A stretch of 64,000 bases of DNA. It comes from Vibrio sp. HDW18 (GTDB lineage Bacteria; Pseudomonadota; Gammaproteobacteria; Enterobacterales; Vibrionaceae). The stretch covers positions 62,001 to 126,000 of the forward strand of contig NZ_CP049913.1 of assembly GCF_011306175.1 (NCBI RefSeq). The letters are read 5' to 3'. Of this stretch, positions 18,087-28,063 are shown piece after piece. Under the pieces are notes generated by a model that searched no databases, was not told the DNA's origin, and saw only the letters and a program-made list of their open reading frames with translations. The position numbers and the translations under genes are program-made. The first letter of the stretch is position 1; each line of letters begins with the position of its first letter.

Positions 18087-19439
18087 TTAACGAAAACAGA
18101 CTTGTGCCCAGCGTGCTAGACCGGCGGTGACCGAGCCAAAGTAATTACCACTGACCAACGGAATGTTAGGCAATGCCTGCTCAACCCCGGCGCGTAAAAT
18201 CGGTGAACGGGCGCTACCGCCGGTCATAAAGATCACATCTGGCATCACACCACCAAGAGTCACTGCTTCGCTCACCAGCTCAATCATTTTGCTCTTTGGC
18301 GTCTCAATCGCCTCCATCATCGCCTCACGCGCGATAGCGACATCCAACTGTTCGGATAACACCTTGATTTGGGTGGTCACTTGCGCCAGATCTGACAGCG
18401 CTATCTTGGCTTCTTCAGCTTTTTTGACCAAACTATAGCCGAGTTTATCGTGATATACCGCGAGCAGACGGGCCAGTTTTTCTGGCTCACGCGCTTCTTT
18501 GTGCAGACGCTTTAAATCTGCCAAATTTTCACGAGCAAAAAACTTGCTTTGCGCGCTCACATCATTAATCGCGATCGGGTTCCAAAATTGAGTGATCGGC
18601 ATATCGAGCCCACTTTGGGTTTGGCTACCAAACCCAAACGGTGTCATTAATTGCTTAAAAGCCAAATGAATATCCAGATCATTACCGCCGATGCGTTGCC
18701 CGCTATGCGCAATCAAGCTTTGGCTGCGATCTGCTTTGCCGCGCCAAGATGGCCCCATGCGTAGCAACGAACAATCAGTGGTACCGCCACCAATATCCAC
18801 CACCAACACGGTTTTATCTTCAGTTAGGGTGGCTTCGTATTCCAAGCCAGCAGCTACCGGCTCAAATTGAAACTCAAGCTGACGAAATCCGGCGCGAGTG
18901 GCCGCTTGGCGCAAAATATTCTCCGCTTGACGATTGGAATCCGCGCCGCCTCGGCCTTGGAAATTAACCGGACGGCCAATCACCGCCTGATCAATGATCG
19001 TATTTGAACGCGTTTCGGCCTGAGTTTTAATGTTCGCCATCATCGCACACACCAGATCTTCAAAAAATCGCAGTTGCATCGCGTGCAATCCGATCGATCC
19101 CAAGAACGATTTCGGCGATTTGACGTAATAAACTTGCTGTGGATCCGACAAGTAACGATCCAGCGCCGCCTGACCGAACACCACATCATCAAACTGCAGA
19201 TCAATCCCTTCCTCGCGGTTAGCCGCTACCGAACGACGCAGTAATTGCTCGCCAAGCGGATCCGTAGGCGCGATGTGTCGATGTAGAAATAGATGCTCAG
19301 TTACCGAATCACGAGTTGGCGCCGCCAACGTTGAGGGAAGATAAAAACGGTCATGCTCAAGGGCAATCAACTGCGGATGCTCACCCTGCATGCTGGCCAC
19401 TGAACAGTTGGCGGTACCGTAATCAAACCCGATAAACAT
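18087..19439 (-). CDS. yegD: Hsp70-family protein YegD
   Basis: 450 residues, exactly the length of Escherichia coli YegD. It consists almost only of an Hsp70/actin-type ATPase domain: phosphate-1 motif FDYGTANCSVA at the N-terminus, phosphate-2 motif VVDIGGGTTDCSLLRMG, and adenosine motif FMTGGSARSPILRAGV near the C-terminus. The substrate-binding domain and lid of DnaK are absent. The client and cellular role are not established. I chose the second ATG (19439) because AGGAGT lies seven bases upstream; it is too close to the first ATG at 19445. One of three Hsp70-type ATPases in this window. Confidence 0.9.
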   Translation of the reverse strand: MFIGFDYGTANCSVASMQGEHPQLIALEHDRFYLPSTLAAPTRDSVTEHLFLHRHIAPTDPLGEQLLRRSVAANREEGIDLQFDDVVFGQAALDRYLSDPQQVYYVKSPKSFLGSIGLHAMQLRFFEDLVCAMMANIKTQAETRSNTIIDQAVIGRPVNFQGRGGADSNRQAENILRQAATRAGFRQLEFQFEPVAAGLEYEATLTEDKTVLVVDIGGGTTDCSLLRMGPSWRGKADRSQSLIAHSGQRIGGNDLDIHLAFKQLMTPFGFGSQTQSGLDMPITQFWNPIAINDVSAQSKFFARENLADLKRLHKEAREPEKLARLLAVYHDKLGYSLVKKAEEAKIALSDLAQVTTQIKVLSEQLDVAIAREAMMEAIETPKSKMIELVSEAVTLGGVMPDVIFMTGGSARSPILRAGVEQALPNIPLVSGNYFGSVTAGLARWAQVCFR

Positions 19440-19574
19440 CTGCATACTCCTACTCTTGCACGAAAAAGGCCGGCGATACTACCGCAAGCTTTGGTTTATC
19501 TCTAGCAGAAGTTGTTGTTGGGTATCCAAGCTTGGCGGGTTGGCGACCATTGCACCAACACCAGGAATCCTTGT

Positions 19575-20384
19575 CATACCAATCAAAGAAAAAATATGAT
19601 CTAATTGAGGACATTCAACGATAGAACTTATTCACTATGGACAGCCTCAATAATATCGACTTTAAAAAGCTCGCAAGCCAGCAGAAATCTATTCAGATGA
19701 AAATGAGACTGCTGGCCCTCGACCATTTCAAAGATGGGCACTCTCGCACCCAAATCGCCAAGTTTCTTAAGGTCAGCCGAACCAGTGTTAATCGGTGGGT
19801 TCACACTTTTCTTGAGGAAGGATTAGAAGGCCTCAAGGAAAAACCAAGAACGGGACGACCACCATTCTTAACATCCAAGCAAAGAGAGCAATTGAGCCAA
19901 TACATCAAAGATAAAGCCAATGATACACTAGGCGGACGACTCACTGGGGCCGACATCCACGCTTATATCGTGAAAGAATTTGGCCAGCACTACCACCCTG
20001 ATTCTATCTATTACCTGCTCGAGCACATGGGGTTCTCTTGGGTAACTTCTCGCTCCAAACATCCTCGTCAATCCCAGCAAATCCAAGACGATTTTAAAAA
20101 AATTTAATGGTGCAAGCTGGCACACAGAAGATATTGCCAATGAATTTCAGAACCTCAGTATCATCAAACTCCCGCCCTATTCCCCTGAGTTGAATCCAAT
20201 AGAACAAGTATGGAGTTGGTTAAGACAACACTATCTAGCCAACCAGTCTTTTACGGATTACGAAGACATTGTCTCCAAAGTATGTCGGGCTTGGAATAGT
20301 TTTTTGGAATGCTCGGCCAGAGTCAGACAGATGTGTTCGAGAAGGTGGATAGAGCTGACCAGTTAATTTTCCAGATTGGTATCA
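19575..20384 (+). mobile_element. Internally deleted IS630-family insertion sequence
   Basis: Ends with matching inverted repeats: CATACCAATCAAAG on the left and, read inward from the right, TGATACCAATCTGG. Only about 810 bases lie between, against roughly 1.1 kb for a complete IS630-type element. The single transposase gene lacks its middle part. TA target-site flanks, usual for the family, cannot be fixed with certainty. The element sits upstream of yegD and downstream of the phytase-like gene and does not break either. Confidence 0.78.
19637..20366 (+). pseudogene. IS630-family transposase, internal deletion
   Basis: The N-terminal part (156 codons) has the helix-turn-helix SRTQIAKFLKVSRTSVNRWV and the winged stretch KPRTGRPPFLTSKQREQL. 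It stops shortly after FKKI. In the next frame from 20103 the C-terminal part follows: GASWHTEDI, then LPPYSPELNPIEQVWSWLR, the block carrying the third acidic residue. Roughly 100-130 residues with the first and second catalytic aspartates are missing, so the enzyme is dead. The junction lies in an A-rich run near 20095-20105. Confidence 0.85.
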
Positions 20385-20409
20385 GAGCTGTAGCTGTGAT
20401 TTAAGCATG

Positions 20410-20431
20410 AAAAAAGCCAGCAACGGCTGGC
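20410..20431 (-). terminator. Intrinsic terminator of the phytase-like gene
   Basis: On the minus strand GCCAGC-CGTT-GCTGGC is followed by TTTTTT, 62 bases past the stop codon at 20493. Confidence 0.88.
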
Positions 20432-20492
20432 CTTAGGAAATTTAGAGCAATATCGCGACTGGCGATGTGCTTAACGAAATGATGCGTTAACG

Positions 20493-22709
20493 TTAAAAAA
20501 CCTTATTCACTTTAAAAAAGTGGGTTTCGCCACTGCTATCATCGACGCCATCATTATCCGTCACAGCGTAACCTTGACCTGACGCATCAATCGCAAAGCC
20601 TTCAATCTTATCCAGCACATAACCCTTGCCTGCTTTAAGGTCCGGCAGGAAATCATAGGCTAATTGCTTGGTGACCACCGGCAGCTTGCTACCTAATGGC
20701 GCCGGTTTTACATCGGCCAGTGCCACTTTGTAAAGGCGCTTAATTTTGGCTTGTTCAGCGACTTGGTTATCCCGCTCTACCAGATATAACGCATCATTAA
20801 AATAAGTGATTTCCGATAAACCGACCCAACCTTGCGCACTCTTCTCTAACGGATAATGCACCGCTGACCACTGCTCAGTTTTGGTGTTATACGCCAGTAA
20901 CTTGGTCAGTGCTTTATCATCGTTTTGCCATGGCCGCTGGATAGCAACCCAGAGTGTATCCCCAACCAGGGTGATCCCTTCTGCGCCAAAGCGAGTTTGC
21001 TCGGCAAGTAACTCGGCGGGGAATTCCACGGTTTGGGTGATGCTGCCATTCGCATCGACTCGATATAGAGCATGGGGCACTTTTTTATCGAGATTGCCTT
21101 CGGAAGCGAGCCAAAAACCGCCGTTTCCATCGCTGGTGATACCTTCTAAATCAAGATGTTTGGCGACTTTACCGTCACGTTTAACCGTGATCGCACGCTC
21201 AATCACCGCTGGTTGCTTGGTTGAATCAATGGTAAAAATCGACGGCTGCGCAGCATAAAAGCTGTCATTGACGGCATACAGCTTACCCGCTTGTTGGGCA
21301 TCACTCGTAAGCCCCGACAGCGCTCCCCAACCCATCGGTAAACCTTGCGCATCATTGGCTGAAACGATCTGTGGATAGTGAGCAGGCTTGTCACTCAACT
21401 GATAGATCATGATATGCGAACGTGCACCGCCATCTTCACCGAGATCCGCTTCATTAGCGGTGGCAAGCAGTTGGCGCTTGGGAATCGCAATCGCCGATTC
21501 AGGCGCGATCCCAGACGGCAAAACCTGCACAAATTCTGGTTTGCCACCGGTATCTTTATACACACCCACCAGTGAAGCCCGCTCCGCTAATACAAAAATA
21601 TACTGCTGACCATTGAAGGTCGCGACTTCCAACCCTTCTGGCTCGATGCCTTTTTTATTGGAACGTTTTTCTGGATAGTGGCCAGCGCGGATCGCGTGAT
21701 GCTCAAGCTCGGTACCGCTTTCAAATAGCACGCTGCCATTTTTATTGAAGATGGTAAAACCGCGTGCACCACCTTGGTAGTCCCCTTCATTGGCGATCAC
21801 TAGCCGTTCATTATCCAGCCATTTAACGGCATCTGGCTCACGCAGCGCAGCTTTGATCACACCGTCAAACTGCAGCGCGCCATCTCTTTGGGTATCGACT
21901 TGAGTCAAATCAACCGCACCGGCAGAAAAATGATTCACCACTTTGCCAGTTGGTGCATCAATGATCACGATATGATTATTCTCTTGCAAAGTGACCGCAA
22001 TTTGATGGTTATCATTAAAATCGACAAACTCTGGCTCAGGATCGTCACCGGCAATCTCAGCTAAGCCGGTCAATTCAACCCGCTGTAATGTATTACAATC
22101 TGGCTTGCCTTGCGCATCTGTGCTCACAATCACCACAAAGCCGGCCGGCATTTGCGGCATGGCGCCGTCATTGAGATCTTCATCACGCTCATTTTCTATC
22201 GCGACTGCAATATAACGACCATCTTTTGACACTGCGACGGAATCGGGCTGGCCACCCAGATCACACTGGGCAACCATCTTACGACTCGCGCTAGAAATCA
22301 CCGCCAGATAGCCAGAGGGCTGGGTATAACTTGGCGAAGTATTCACACCAGCCAACACCCATTGACCAAACGCACTAACCGACGTTGGCTCACCATTGAG
22401 CGATAAAAAACCGGCCGCTTGCGGCGCAGCAGGATCTTTGATATCGACAAAGCCGATCCCACCCAGCGGGCTATCAGAATAAATTAAGGTATTACCATCA
22501 GGGGTGGCGGTGATAATTTCCGCCGAGGTGGTTTGCTTGACATCTTGATTGAGCGGGATATTGTTCGCCACGGAAAAACTGGCAATCCGGTTAAAACTAT
22601 TGATAGAGTTAAAACTATTGATAGAGTTAAAACTATTCGCAGCACTTGGCAGCGCAACACTGGCCAATAGCGTAGCCAAAACCGTTAAGCGAAAGGGAGA
22701 ACGGGCCAT
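20493..22709 (-). CDS. Secreted esterase-like phytase-family beta-propeller protein
   Basis: 738 residues with a signal peptide (residues 1-25, RLTVLATLLASVALPSAANS), so periplasmic or exported. The N-terminal half looks like a beta-propeller (PDGNTLIYSDSPLGGIGFVD, SVAVSKDGRYIAVAIENE). The C-terminal half has the esterase-like phytase domain layout, with DLEGITSDGNGGFWLASEG, FGAEGITLVGDTLWVAIQRP and IEGFAIDASGQGYAVTDND. Hydrolysis of a phosphate ester is the family suggestion, not shown. Just after the signal peptide sits a Ser-Phe-Asn repeat (NSINSF) encoded by an 18-base tandem repeat. The gene is monocistronic, with its own terminator. Confidence 0.8.
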   Translation of the reverse strand: MARSPFRLTVLATLLASVALPSAANSFNSINSFNSINSFNRIASFSVANNIPLNQDVKQTTSAEIITATPDGNTLIYSDSPLGGIGFVDIKDPAAPQAAGFLSLNGEPTSVSAFGQWVLAGVNTSPSYTQPSGYLAVISSASRKMVAQCDLGGQPDSVAVSKDGRYIAVAIENERDEDLNDGAMPQMPAGFVVIVSTDAQGKPDCNTLQRVELTGLAEIAGDDPEPEFVDFNDNHQIAVTLQENNHIVIIDAPTGKVVNHFSAGAVDLTQVDTQRDGALQFDGVIKAALREPDAVKWLDNERLVIANEGDYQGGARGFTIFNKNGSVLFESGTELEHHAIRAGHYPEKRSNKKGIEPEGLEVATFNGQQYIFVLAERASLVGVYKDTGGKPEFVQVLPSGIAPESAIAIPKRQLLATANEADLGEDGGARSHIMIYQLSDKPAHYPQIVSANDAQGLPMGWGALSGLTSDAQQAGKLYAVNDSFYAAQPSIFTIDSTKQPAVIERAITVKRDGKVAKHLDLEGITSDGNGGFWLASEGNLDKKVPHALYRVDANGSITQTVEFPAELLAEQTRFGAEGITLVGDTLWVAIQRPWQNDDKALTKLLAYNTKTEQWSAVHYPLEKSAQGWVGLSEITYFNDALYLVERDNQVAEQAKIKRLYKVALADVKPAPLGSKLPVVTKQLAYDFLPDLKAGKGYVLDKIEGFAIDASGQGYAVTDNDGVDDSSGETHFFKVNKVF
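22591..22637 (-). repeat. 18-base in-frame tandem repeat in the phytase-like gene
   Basis: The unit TTAAAACTATTGATAGAG (plus strand) occurs twice in full and once in part (11 bases). It encodes repeated Ser-Phe-Asn-Ser-Ile-Asn immediately after the signal peptide. Copy number can change by slippage without breaking the frame. Confidence 0.9.
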
Positions 22710-22846
22710 TTGAAATCCTTTTTATTCATCAACTGGCGCTTACCCTAGTAAGGCAAGATGACAAATTGGTGTCTAACCGATGTCAATTTAATGAAACGCA
22801 GCTGCGCTGGCAGCCATATCACTGACGCATCCCCCGATTGACATAC

Positions 22847-22873
22847 AAAAAAGCCAGCCGAAAATGGGCTGGC
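22847..22873 (-). terminator. Intrinsic terminator of the outer-membrane protein gene
   Basis: On the minus strand CAGCCAGCC pairs with GGCTGGCT across a CATTTTC loop and is followed by TTTTTT. Confidence 0.9.
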
Positions 22874-22892
22874 TGACAAATATCGCTTTCAA

Positions 22893-23372
22893 TTACAAAA
22901 AGTGCAGCGTGGCATTCAAAGCAATCGTGCTCACATCACGGCTATCCATGGTGTAGTTCATATAACTTGCACCAACCGATAGTGGGCCCATGATGAAGTA
23001 TTCCGCGCCAACGCCGTACATTACATCCACCCCGTCATCGGATTTGCCACGATTAGCATCAATATCCCATGAATGGATGCCGCCTTTGGCATACACATGC
23101 AATGGGCCAAAATCAAAGCTTGGTTTCACCGCAAAGTACAGCGAAGAGGCTGAATATTCCACCGCACCAATATCAAAATCACCGTGGTTAACATAGCCAG
23201 CTTCTAGGCCAATGATGGGCAGAATGCCAGTGCCGGCATGTACCGAGTAAGAAGTGCCACTTTTGCCTTCAAAATCTGAGCGTCCAATCGAGGCACCACC
23301 ATAGATCCAAGAATCGGCCAGGGCCGTTGAAGAGGCACCCAGTAATGCCAGAGCCAGTAATGTTTTTTTCAT
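22893..23372 (-). CDS. Small outer-membrane beta-barrel protein
   Basis: 159 residues with a clear signal peptide (MKKTLLALALLGASSTALA, cleaved before DSW). The mature part alternates polar and aromatic/hydrophobic residues as in an eight-stranded OmpA/OmpW-like barrel: WIYGGASIGRSDF, GLEAGYVNHGDFDIG, LHVYAKGGIHSWDI, SVGASYMNYTM, and it ends in the usual C-terminal phenylalanine pattern (NATLHFL). The longest frame begins 21 codons earlier; the ATG at 23372 has AAGG six bases upstream and starts the signal peptide. Function unknown. Confidence 0.8.
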   Translation of the reverse strand: MKKTLLALALLGASSTALADSWIYGGASIGRSDFEGKSGTSYSVHAGTGILPIIGLEAGYVNHGDFDIGAVEYSASSLYFAVKPSFDFGPLHVYAKGGIHSWDIDANRGKSDDGVDVMYGVGAEYFIMGPLSVGASYMNYTMDSRDVSTIALNATLHFL

Positions 23373-23493
23373 CGTTAACCTTCTTTTAATCATTGAGCAA
23401 CCCTTGTTCCAAGTAGTTGCTAGTTTACGTGCCAATTTAGCGATTCGCCTCTGTTAAGCAAATTTCATACCTAACTGAAACATGCCAAGATGA

Positions 23494-26400
23494 CTAACCA
23501 GCGTCAATTGCATGAATAATTCGTTTATCCGAAACCGGATACGGGGTGCCAAGCTGTTGCGCAAAATAGCTGACCCGTAGCTCTTCGAACATCCAACGGA
23601 TCTCTTTGACAGACTCTGGCAGCGCCATCCCTTTTGGGATCTTGTTGAGTAATTGCTGATATTGTTTAGCCACTGACTCAATTTTCAACATATGCAGACG
23701 GTCTTTATTAGGATCGATCGGCAGTTTCTCCATTCGCCGTTCAATCGCGCGCAGATAGCGCAGAATATCGGGCAGGCGTTTCCAACCACACTCGGTAGCA
23801 AAACCGCTAAAAATTAGCCCTTCAATTTGTGCTTTCACATCCGATAGCGCAAACGCCATGGTGAAATCCACCTTGCCTTTCAAACGCTTATTAATGTTGT
23901 ACGCGATGGTCAAAATGGTTTCCACCTGCTTCGCTATCTCGACGACCGTATCACCCAGCTCAGCACGTACATGCTCTTTAAGCGCTTCAAACGCTTGCGG
24001 CTGCCATACCATACCACCACGCTCTTCAATCAGCTTATCGATGCCACAAGCAATGCAGTCATCAATCAAATCCAGCACTTTGCCATACGGATTGAAATAC
24101 AAACCGAGTTTCGATTTATTGGGCAAGTTAGCGTGCAGATATTTAATCGGCGATGGCACATTAAGCAAAATCAAACGGCGCTGACCAGCACGCATCGCGC
24201 TGAGCTGCTCTTGCTCGGTTTCAAACAGTTTAATTTCGACACTGTCTTTCTTATCCACCAGCGCAGGATAAGCTTTAACCTCAAACCCACCGCGCTTTTG
24301 CTGGTACATTTTCGGCAGTTCACCAAATGACCAAGTGTGCAGATCGCGCTGCTCAATATCATCGTCAGCGACTTGGGAAAGTGTCTGTTGCACTTGCTGT
24401 TTTAAGCTCTCTTTCAGTTCATGCAGATCGCCGTGTTCATTGAGCTTACGCTGGCGATGATCCACCGCACGGTAAGTCATTTTCAGATGTGCAGGTAACT
24501 GATCTAACTTCCAATCTTCGCGCTGCACGGTCACCCCCGTCATCCGGCGCAACTCTTTTTCCAATGCATCGAGTAGCGGCATTTCCAACGGCGTCACCCG
24601 CGCTAAAAAAGCGTCAGCATAATTGGGTGCCGGCACAAAATTCTTACGCAGGGTTTTGGGCAGTGATTTGATTAAACTGACCACCAGCTCATGCCGCAGG
24701 CCAGGAATTTGCCAATCAAAACCCTGTGGTTCAACTTGGTTTAAGATCGGTAGCGGGATATGCACCGTCACACCGTCACTATTTTCACCCGGTTCAAACT
24801 GGTAACTGAGCTTGAGTTTCAAATTGCCTTGATGCCAAAAGTTGGGATAATCCAGCTCAGTGATATGACTGGCATCGCCTTTAAACAGCATCTCTTTTTC
24901 AAAGCTGAGCAGATCGGGCGTTTTGCGGCTAGTGGTTTTCCACCACGCGTCAAAATGACGCCCTGACACCACTTCGCTTCCCACTCGTTGGTCATAAAAT
25001 AGGAATAGCGCTTGATCATCAACCAAAATATCCCGACGACGTGACTTGTGTTCAAGCTCTTCCACTTCCGCCAGCAGAGCACGGTTTTGTTTAAAGAACG
25101 CATGTTTGGTCTCCCAATCGCCTTCAACTAATGCACTGCGCATGAAAATTTCGCGGCACAGTATCGGATCGATAGCGCCGTAATTGACCAAACGCTTCGG
25201 CACAATCGGGATGCCGTACAGCATCACTTTTTCATACGCCATCACTGCGGCATTTTTCTTCGACCAATGCGGTTCGCTATAGCTGCGTTTGATCAGGTGT
25301 TTGGCGAGCGGCTCAATCCAATCGGGTTCGATTTTCGCCACCACACGCGCCCACAATTTTGAGGTTTCCACCAGCTCTGCCGACATCACCCACTTGGGCT
25401 GTTTTTTGAACAAACTAGAAGCAGGGAAAATATTGAACCGCGCATTACGCGCGCCGTGGTATTCATTTTTTTCCTGATCTTTCATCCCGATGTGCGAAAG
25501 TAAACCGACCAAGATCGCACTGTGCACCGCATGGTAACTGCCCGGCTCAGTATTGAGCTTAAAGCCCATTTCACGAGTGGATTGATGCAGTTGGCTATAC
25601 ACATCTTGCCATTCACGCACCCGCAAATAGTTGAGATAATCCAATTTACACTGACGGCGAAACGCGTTACTGGTCAAGGCCTTTTGCTGCTCAGCGATAT
25701 ACAGCCAAAGGTTAACTAAGGTTAAAAAATCCGACTCGTCATGATTAAAACGACGATGTTTTTCATCCGCCGCTTGCTGTTTATCACTCGGTCTTTCGCG
25801 TGGATCTTGAATCGACAGTGCCGAAGCAATGATCATCAGCTCTTTTAAGCAGCCATTGTGAGACGCCTCTAGCACCATGCGCGCCAAACGCGGGTCAATC
25901 GGCAGGCGTGCCAACTGCTTACCACTTTCGGTAAGACGTTTTTTCGGATCTTTGACTTGATCGTTGATGGCGCCCAGCTCTTCGAGCAGGCGTACCCCAT
26001 CTTGAATATTGCGTTTATCCGGCGCTTCCACAAACGGGAAAGCTTCAATATCCCCCAGACCGAGCGCAGTCATTTGTAAAATCACCGATGCTAAGTTAGT
26101 GCGCAAAATTTCCGGGTCAGTAAACTCAGGTCGCGAGAGGAAGTCGTCATGCGAATACAGTCGAATGCAGATCCCCTCTTCCGTTCGCCCACAACGACCT
26201 TTACGTTGGTTAGCACTGGCTTGGGAAATCGGTTCAATCGGCAGGCGTTGCACTTTAGTGCGATAGCTATAACGGCTAATGCGCGCGGTTCCCGGATCAA
26301 TCACATATTTGATACCCGGTACGGTCAGCGAGGTTTCTGCAACGTTAGTGGCGAGCACGATACGACGGCCCGCATGAGATTGGAAAATCTTGTTCTGCTC

Positions 26401-27420
26401 ACCGGCAGATAAACGGGCGTAGAGTGGCACAATTTCTGTATCACGTAGGTTACGTTTTGCAAGGGCATCGGCGGTATCGCGAATTTCGCGCTCACCGTTC
26501 ATGAAGATCAGAATATCACCTAAGCCTTCCGCGCACAGTTCATCCACTGCGTCAAAAATACCGGCCAGTTGGTCGCGATCCGTTTCACTGTCATCCTCAC
26601 TCGCCAGTGGGCGATAACGCTCTTCAACCGGATAAGTCCGGCCAGAGACTTCAATGATCGGCGCATGGCTAAAATGCTTCGAGAAACGCTCTGGGTCGAT
26701 GGTTGCCGAGGTGATGATGACTTTGAGATCGGGCCGGCGCGGCAACAGCTGTTTGAGATAACCCAAGATAAAATCGATGTTGAGGCTGCGCTCATGCGCC
26801 TCATCGATAATGATCGTATCGTATTGACTCAAAAAGCGATCGTTTTGGATCTCGGCCAGTAAAATACCGTCGGTCATCAATTTAATTTGGGTCTGATCAG
26901 AAATTTGATCGGTAAAGCGCACTTTATAACCCACAAAACCGCCGAGTTCGGTTTCCATCTCTTCGGCAATCCGGTTGGCAACCGAACGGGCCGCCAGACG
27001 ACGCGGCTGAGTATGACCAATCAGGCCATATTTGCCGCGCCCTAACTCGGCGCAAATTTTCGGTAGCTGAGTGGTTTTACCTGAGCCTGTCTCACCCGCC
27101 ACAATCACCACTTGATGATGGGCAATCGCCTGAGCAATATCCTCGCGCTTTTGGCTAACGGGCAGTAAAGCGGGATAGTCGATTTTCGGCATCTGCTGTT
27201 TACGCTGCGCAACTACCATCATCGACTGTGCAATATCCAGTGCTATCTCATCAAAAACCGCATGACGAGCGGATTCATGTTTGATTTTGCTCGCGCCATC
27301 AATTCGTTTGCTGAGGCGAAAGCGGTCTTTGATCAGACACTGAGCCAGTGCCTGCTTTAAACTAGCCGCACTATTGGCTTTAGGCTGAGCGGCGGAATGG
27401 GTGGGCTGTGACGAGGTCAA
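23494..27420 (-). CDS. hrpA: ATP-dependent RNA helicase HrpA
   Basis: DEAH-box helicase of about 1308 residues; in E. coli HrpA acts on stalled or collided ribosomes and in fimbrial mRNA processing. Walker A is VVIVAGETGSGKTTQLPKI, the DEAH box is in IIIDEAHERSLNIDFILGYL, then SATIDPERFSKHF, ATNVAETSLTVPGI and QRKGRCGRTEEGICIRLY, followed by the HA2/OB region and the long HrpA-specific C-terminal domain. The open frame reaches 27531, but the likely start is TTG at 27420, preceded by AGGAA seven bases upstream, which gives the usual length (1300 in E. coli). Monocistronic. Confidence 0.92.
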   Translation of the reverse strand: MTSSQPTHSAAQPKANSAASLKQALAQCLIKDRFRLSKRIDGASKIKHESARHAVFDEIALDIAQSMMVVAQRKQQMPKIDYPALLPVSQKREDIAQAIAHHQVVIVAGETGSGKTTQLPKICAELGRGKYGLIGHTQPRRLAARSVANRIAEEMETELGGFVGYKVRFTDQISDQTQIKLMTDGILLAEIQNDRFLSQYDTIIIDEAHERSLNIDFILGYLKQLLPRRPDLKVIITSATIDPERFSKHFSHAPIIEVSGRTYPVEERYRPLASEDDSETDRDQLAGIFDAVDELCAEGLGDILIFMNGEREIRDTADALAKRNLRDTEIVPLYARLSAGEQNKIFQSHAGRRIVLATNVAETSLTVPGIKYVIDPGTARISRYSYRTKVQRLPIEPISQASANQRKGRCGRTEEGICIRLYSHDDFLSRPEFTDPEILRTNLASVILQMTALGLGDIEAFPFVEAPDKRNIQDGVRLLEELGAINDQVKDPKKRLTESGKQLARLPIDPRLARMVLEASHNGCLKELMIIASALSIQDPRERPSDKQQAADEKHRRFNHDESDFLTLVNLWLYIAEQQKALTSNAFRRQCKLDYLNYLRVREWQDVYSQLHQSTREMGFKLNTEPGSYHAVHSAILVGLLSHIGMKDQEKNEYHGARNARFNIFPASSLFKKQPKWVMSAELVETSKLWARVVAKIEPDWIEPLAKHLIKRSYSEPHWSKKNAAVMAYEKVMLYGIPIVPKRLVNYGAIDPILCREIFMRSALVEGDWETKHAFFKQNRALLAEVEELEHKSRRRDILVDDQALFLFYDQRVGSEVVSGRHFDAWWKTTSRKTPDLLSFEKEMLFKGDASHITELDYPNFWHQGNLKLKLSYQFEPGENSDGVTVHIPLPILNQVEPQGFDWQIPGLRHELVVSLIKSLPKTLRKNFVPAPNYADAFLARVTPLEMPLLDALEKELRRMTGVTVQREDWKLDQLPAHLKMTYRAVDHRQRKLNEHGDLHELKESLKQQVQQTLSQVADDDIEQRDLHTWSFGELPKMYQQKRGGFEVKAYPALVDKKDSVEIKLFETEQEQLSAMRAGQRRLILLNVPSPIKYLHANLPNKSKLGLYFNPYGKVLDLIDDCIACGIDKLIEERGGMVWQPQAFEALKEHVRAELGDTVVEIAKQVETILTIAYNINKRLKGKVDFTMAFALSDVKAQIEGLIFSGFATECGWKRLPDILRYLRAIERRMEKLPIDPNKDRLHMLKIESVAKQYQQLLNKIPKGMALPESVKEIRWMFEELRVSYFAQQLGTPYPVSDKRIIHAIDAG

Positions 27421-27640
27421 AGCATTTCCTATGATTATCTTGGCAAAAACTGCACGAATTGTATCACAGAGTTTTCGCAATACGGCTACCATCGCACCAT
27501 TTGTGCCCTTAGTTGGCGATACAAGCAGCAATCGATGTCATGAAATGACCTTTTCAGCGCTACTAGTCTGAAAAGAAGCTTCTTTTTACCCGCCATTGGC
27601 CGTTAAAATAGTACCAGATACTTAAGGATACCTAGCGATT

Positions 27641-28063
27641 GTGAAAGCCTCTCAACTCAAAGCTATATTAAATCAACTGCCCACCGACCTTGACCCTGAT
27701 GTGGTGATGGGCGAAATCTGGCTGCCAGAGCGTCTGGTTGAAGCTCGGATCGATGATGAAATGCTGTTTCTGACCTTCGATAATGCACCGCAGGAAGAAG
27801 AAGGTGAAGAAGAGGGACGCGGCTTTGTGGCACATGAGCTTGAACTGATCCGCGCGCAAATTTTACAGATTTTGGATGACCAATGTGACCCTGCAACCAA
27901 AGCCGAGGCGCTTTTGGCACTGATCACGCTGGCGCATGAGACGACCAGCGCGCAATTTATCGAAATCTTTGGCTCGCTGCAGCAGACGTTATTTGCTGAC
28001 CCGCAAGCCTACGACTACAACATGCTTAAAGCTAACTTGGCTAAGTTATACGCATCCACATAA
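27641..28063 (+). CDS. Conserved hypothetical acidic protein
   Basis: 140 residues starting at GTG, with AAGGA 12 bases upstream. It has no motif I recognise. It is acidic, with an EEEGEEEG run near residues 52-60, and otherwise predicted helical (AHELELIRAQILQILDDQC, AEALLALITLAHETTSAQF). No signal peptide or membrane helix is seen. Its last 49 bases overlap the convergent 3' end of the exonuclease gene. Codon use resembles the neighbours, so I believe it is real. Confidence 0.7.
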   Translation: MKASQLKAILNQLPTDLDPDVVMGEIWLPERLVEARIDDEMLFLTFDNAPQEEEGEEEGRGFVAHELELIRAQILQILDDQCDPATKAEALLALITLAHETTSAQFIEIFGSLQQTLFADPQAYDYNMLKANLAKLYAST

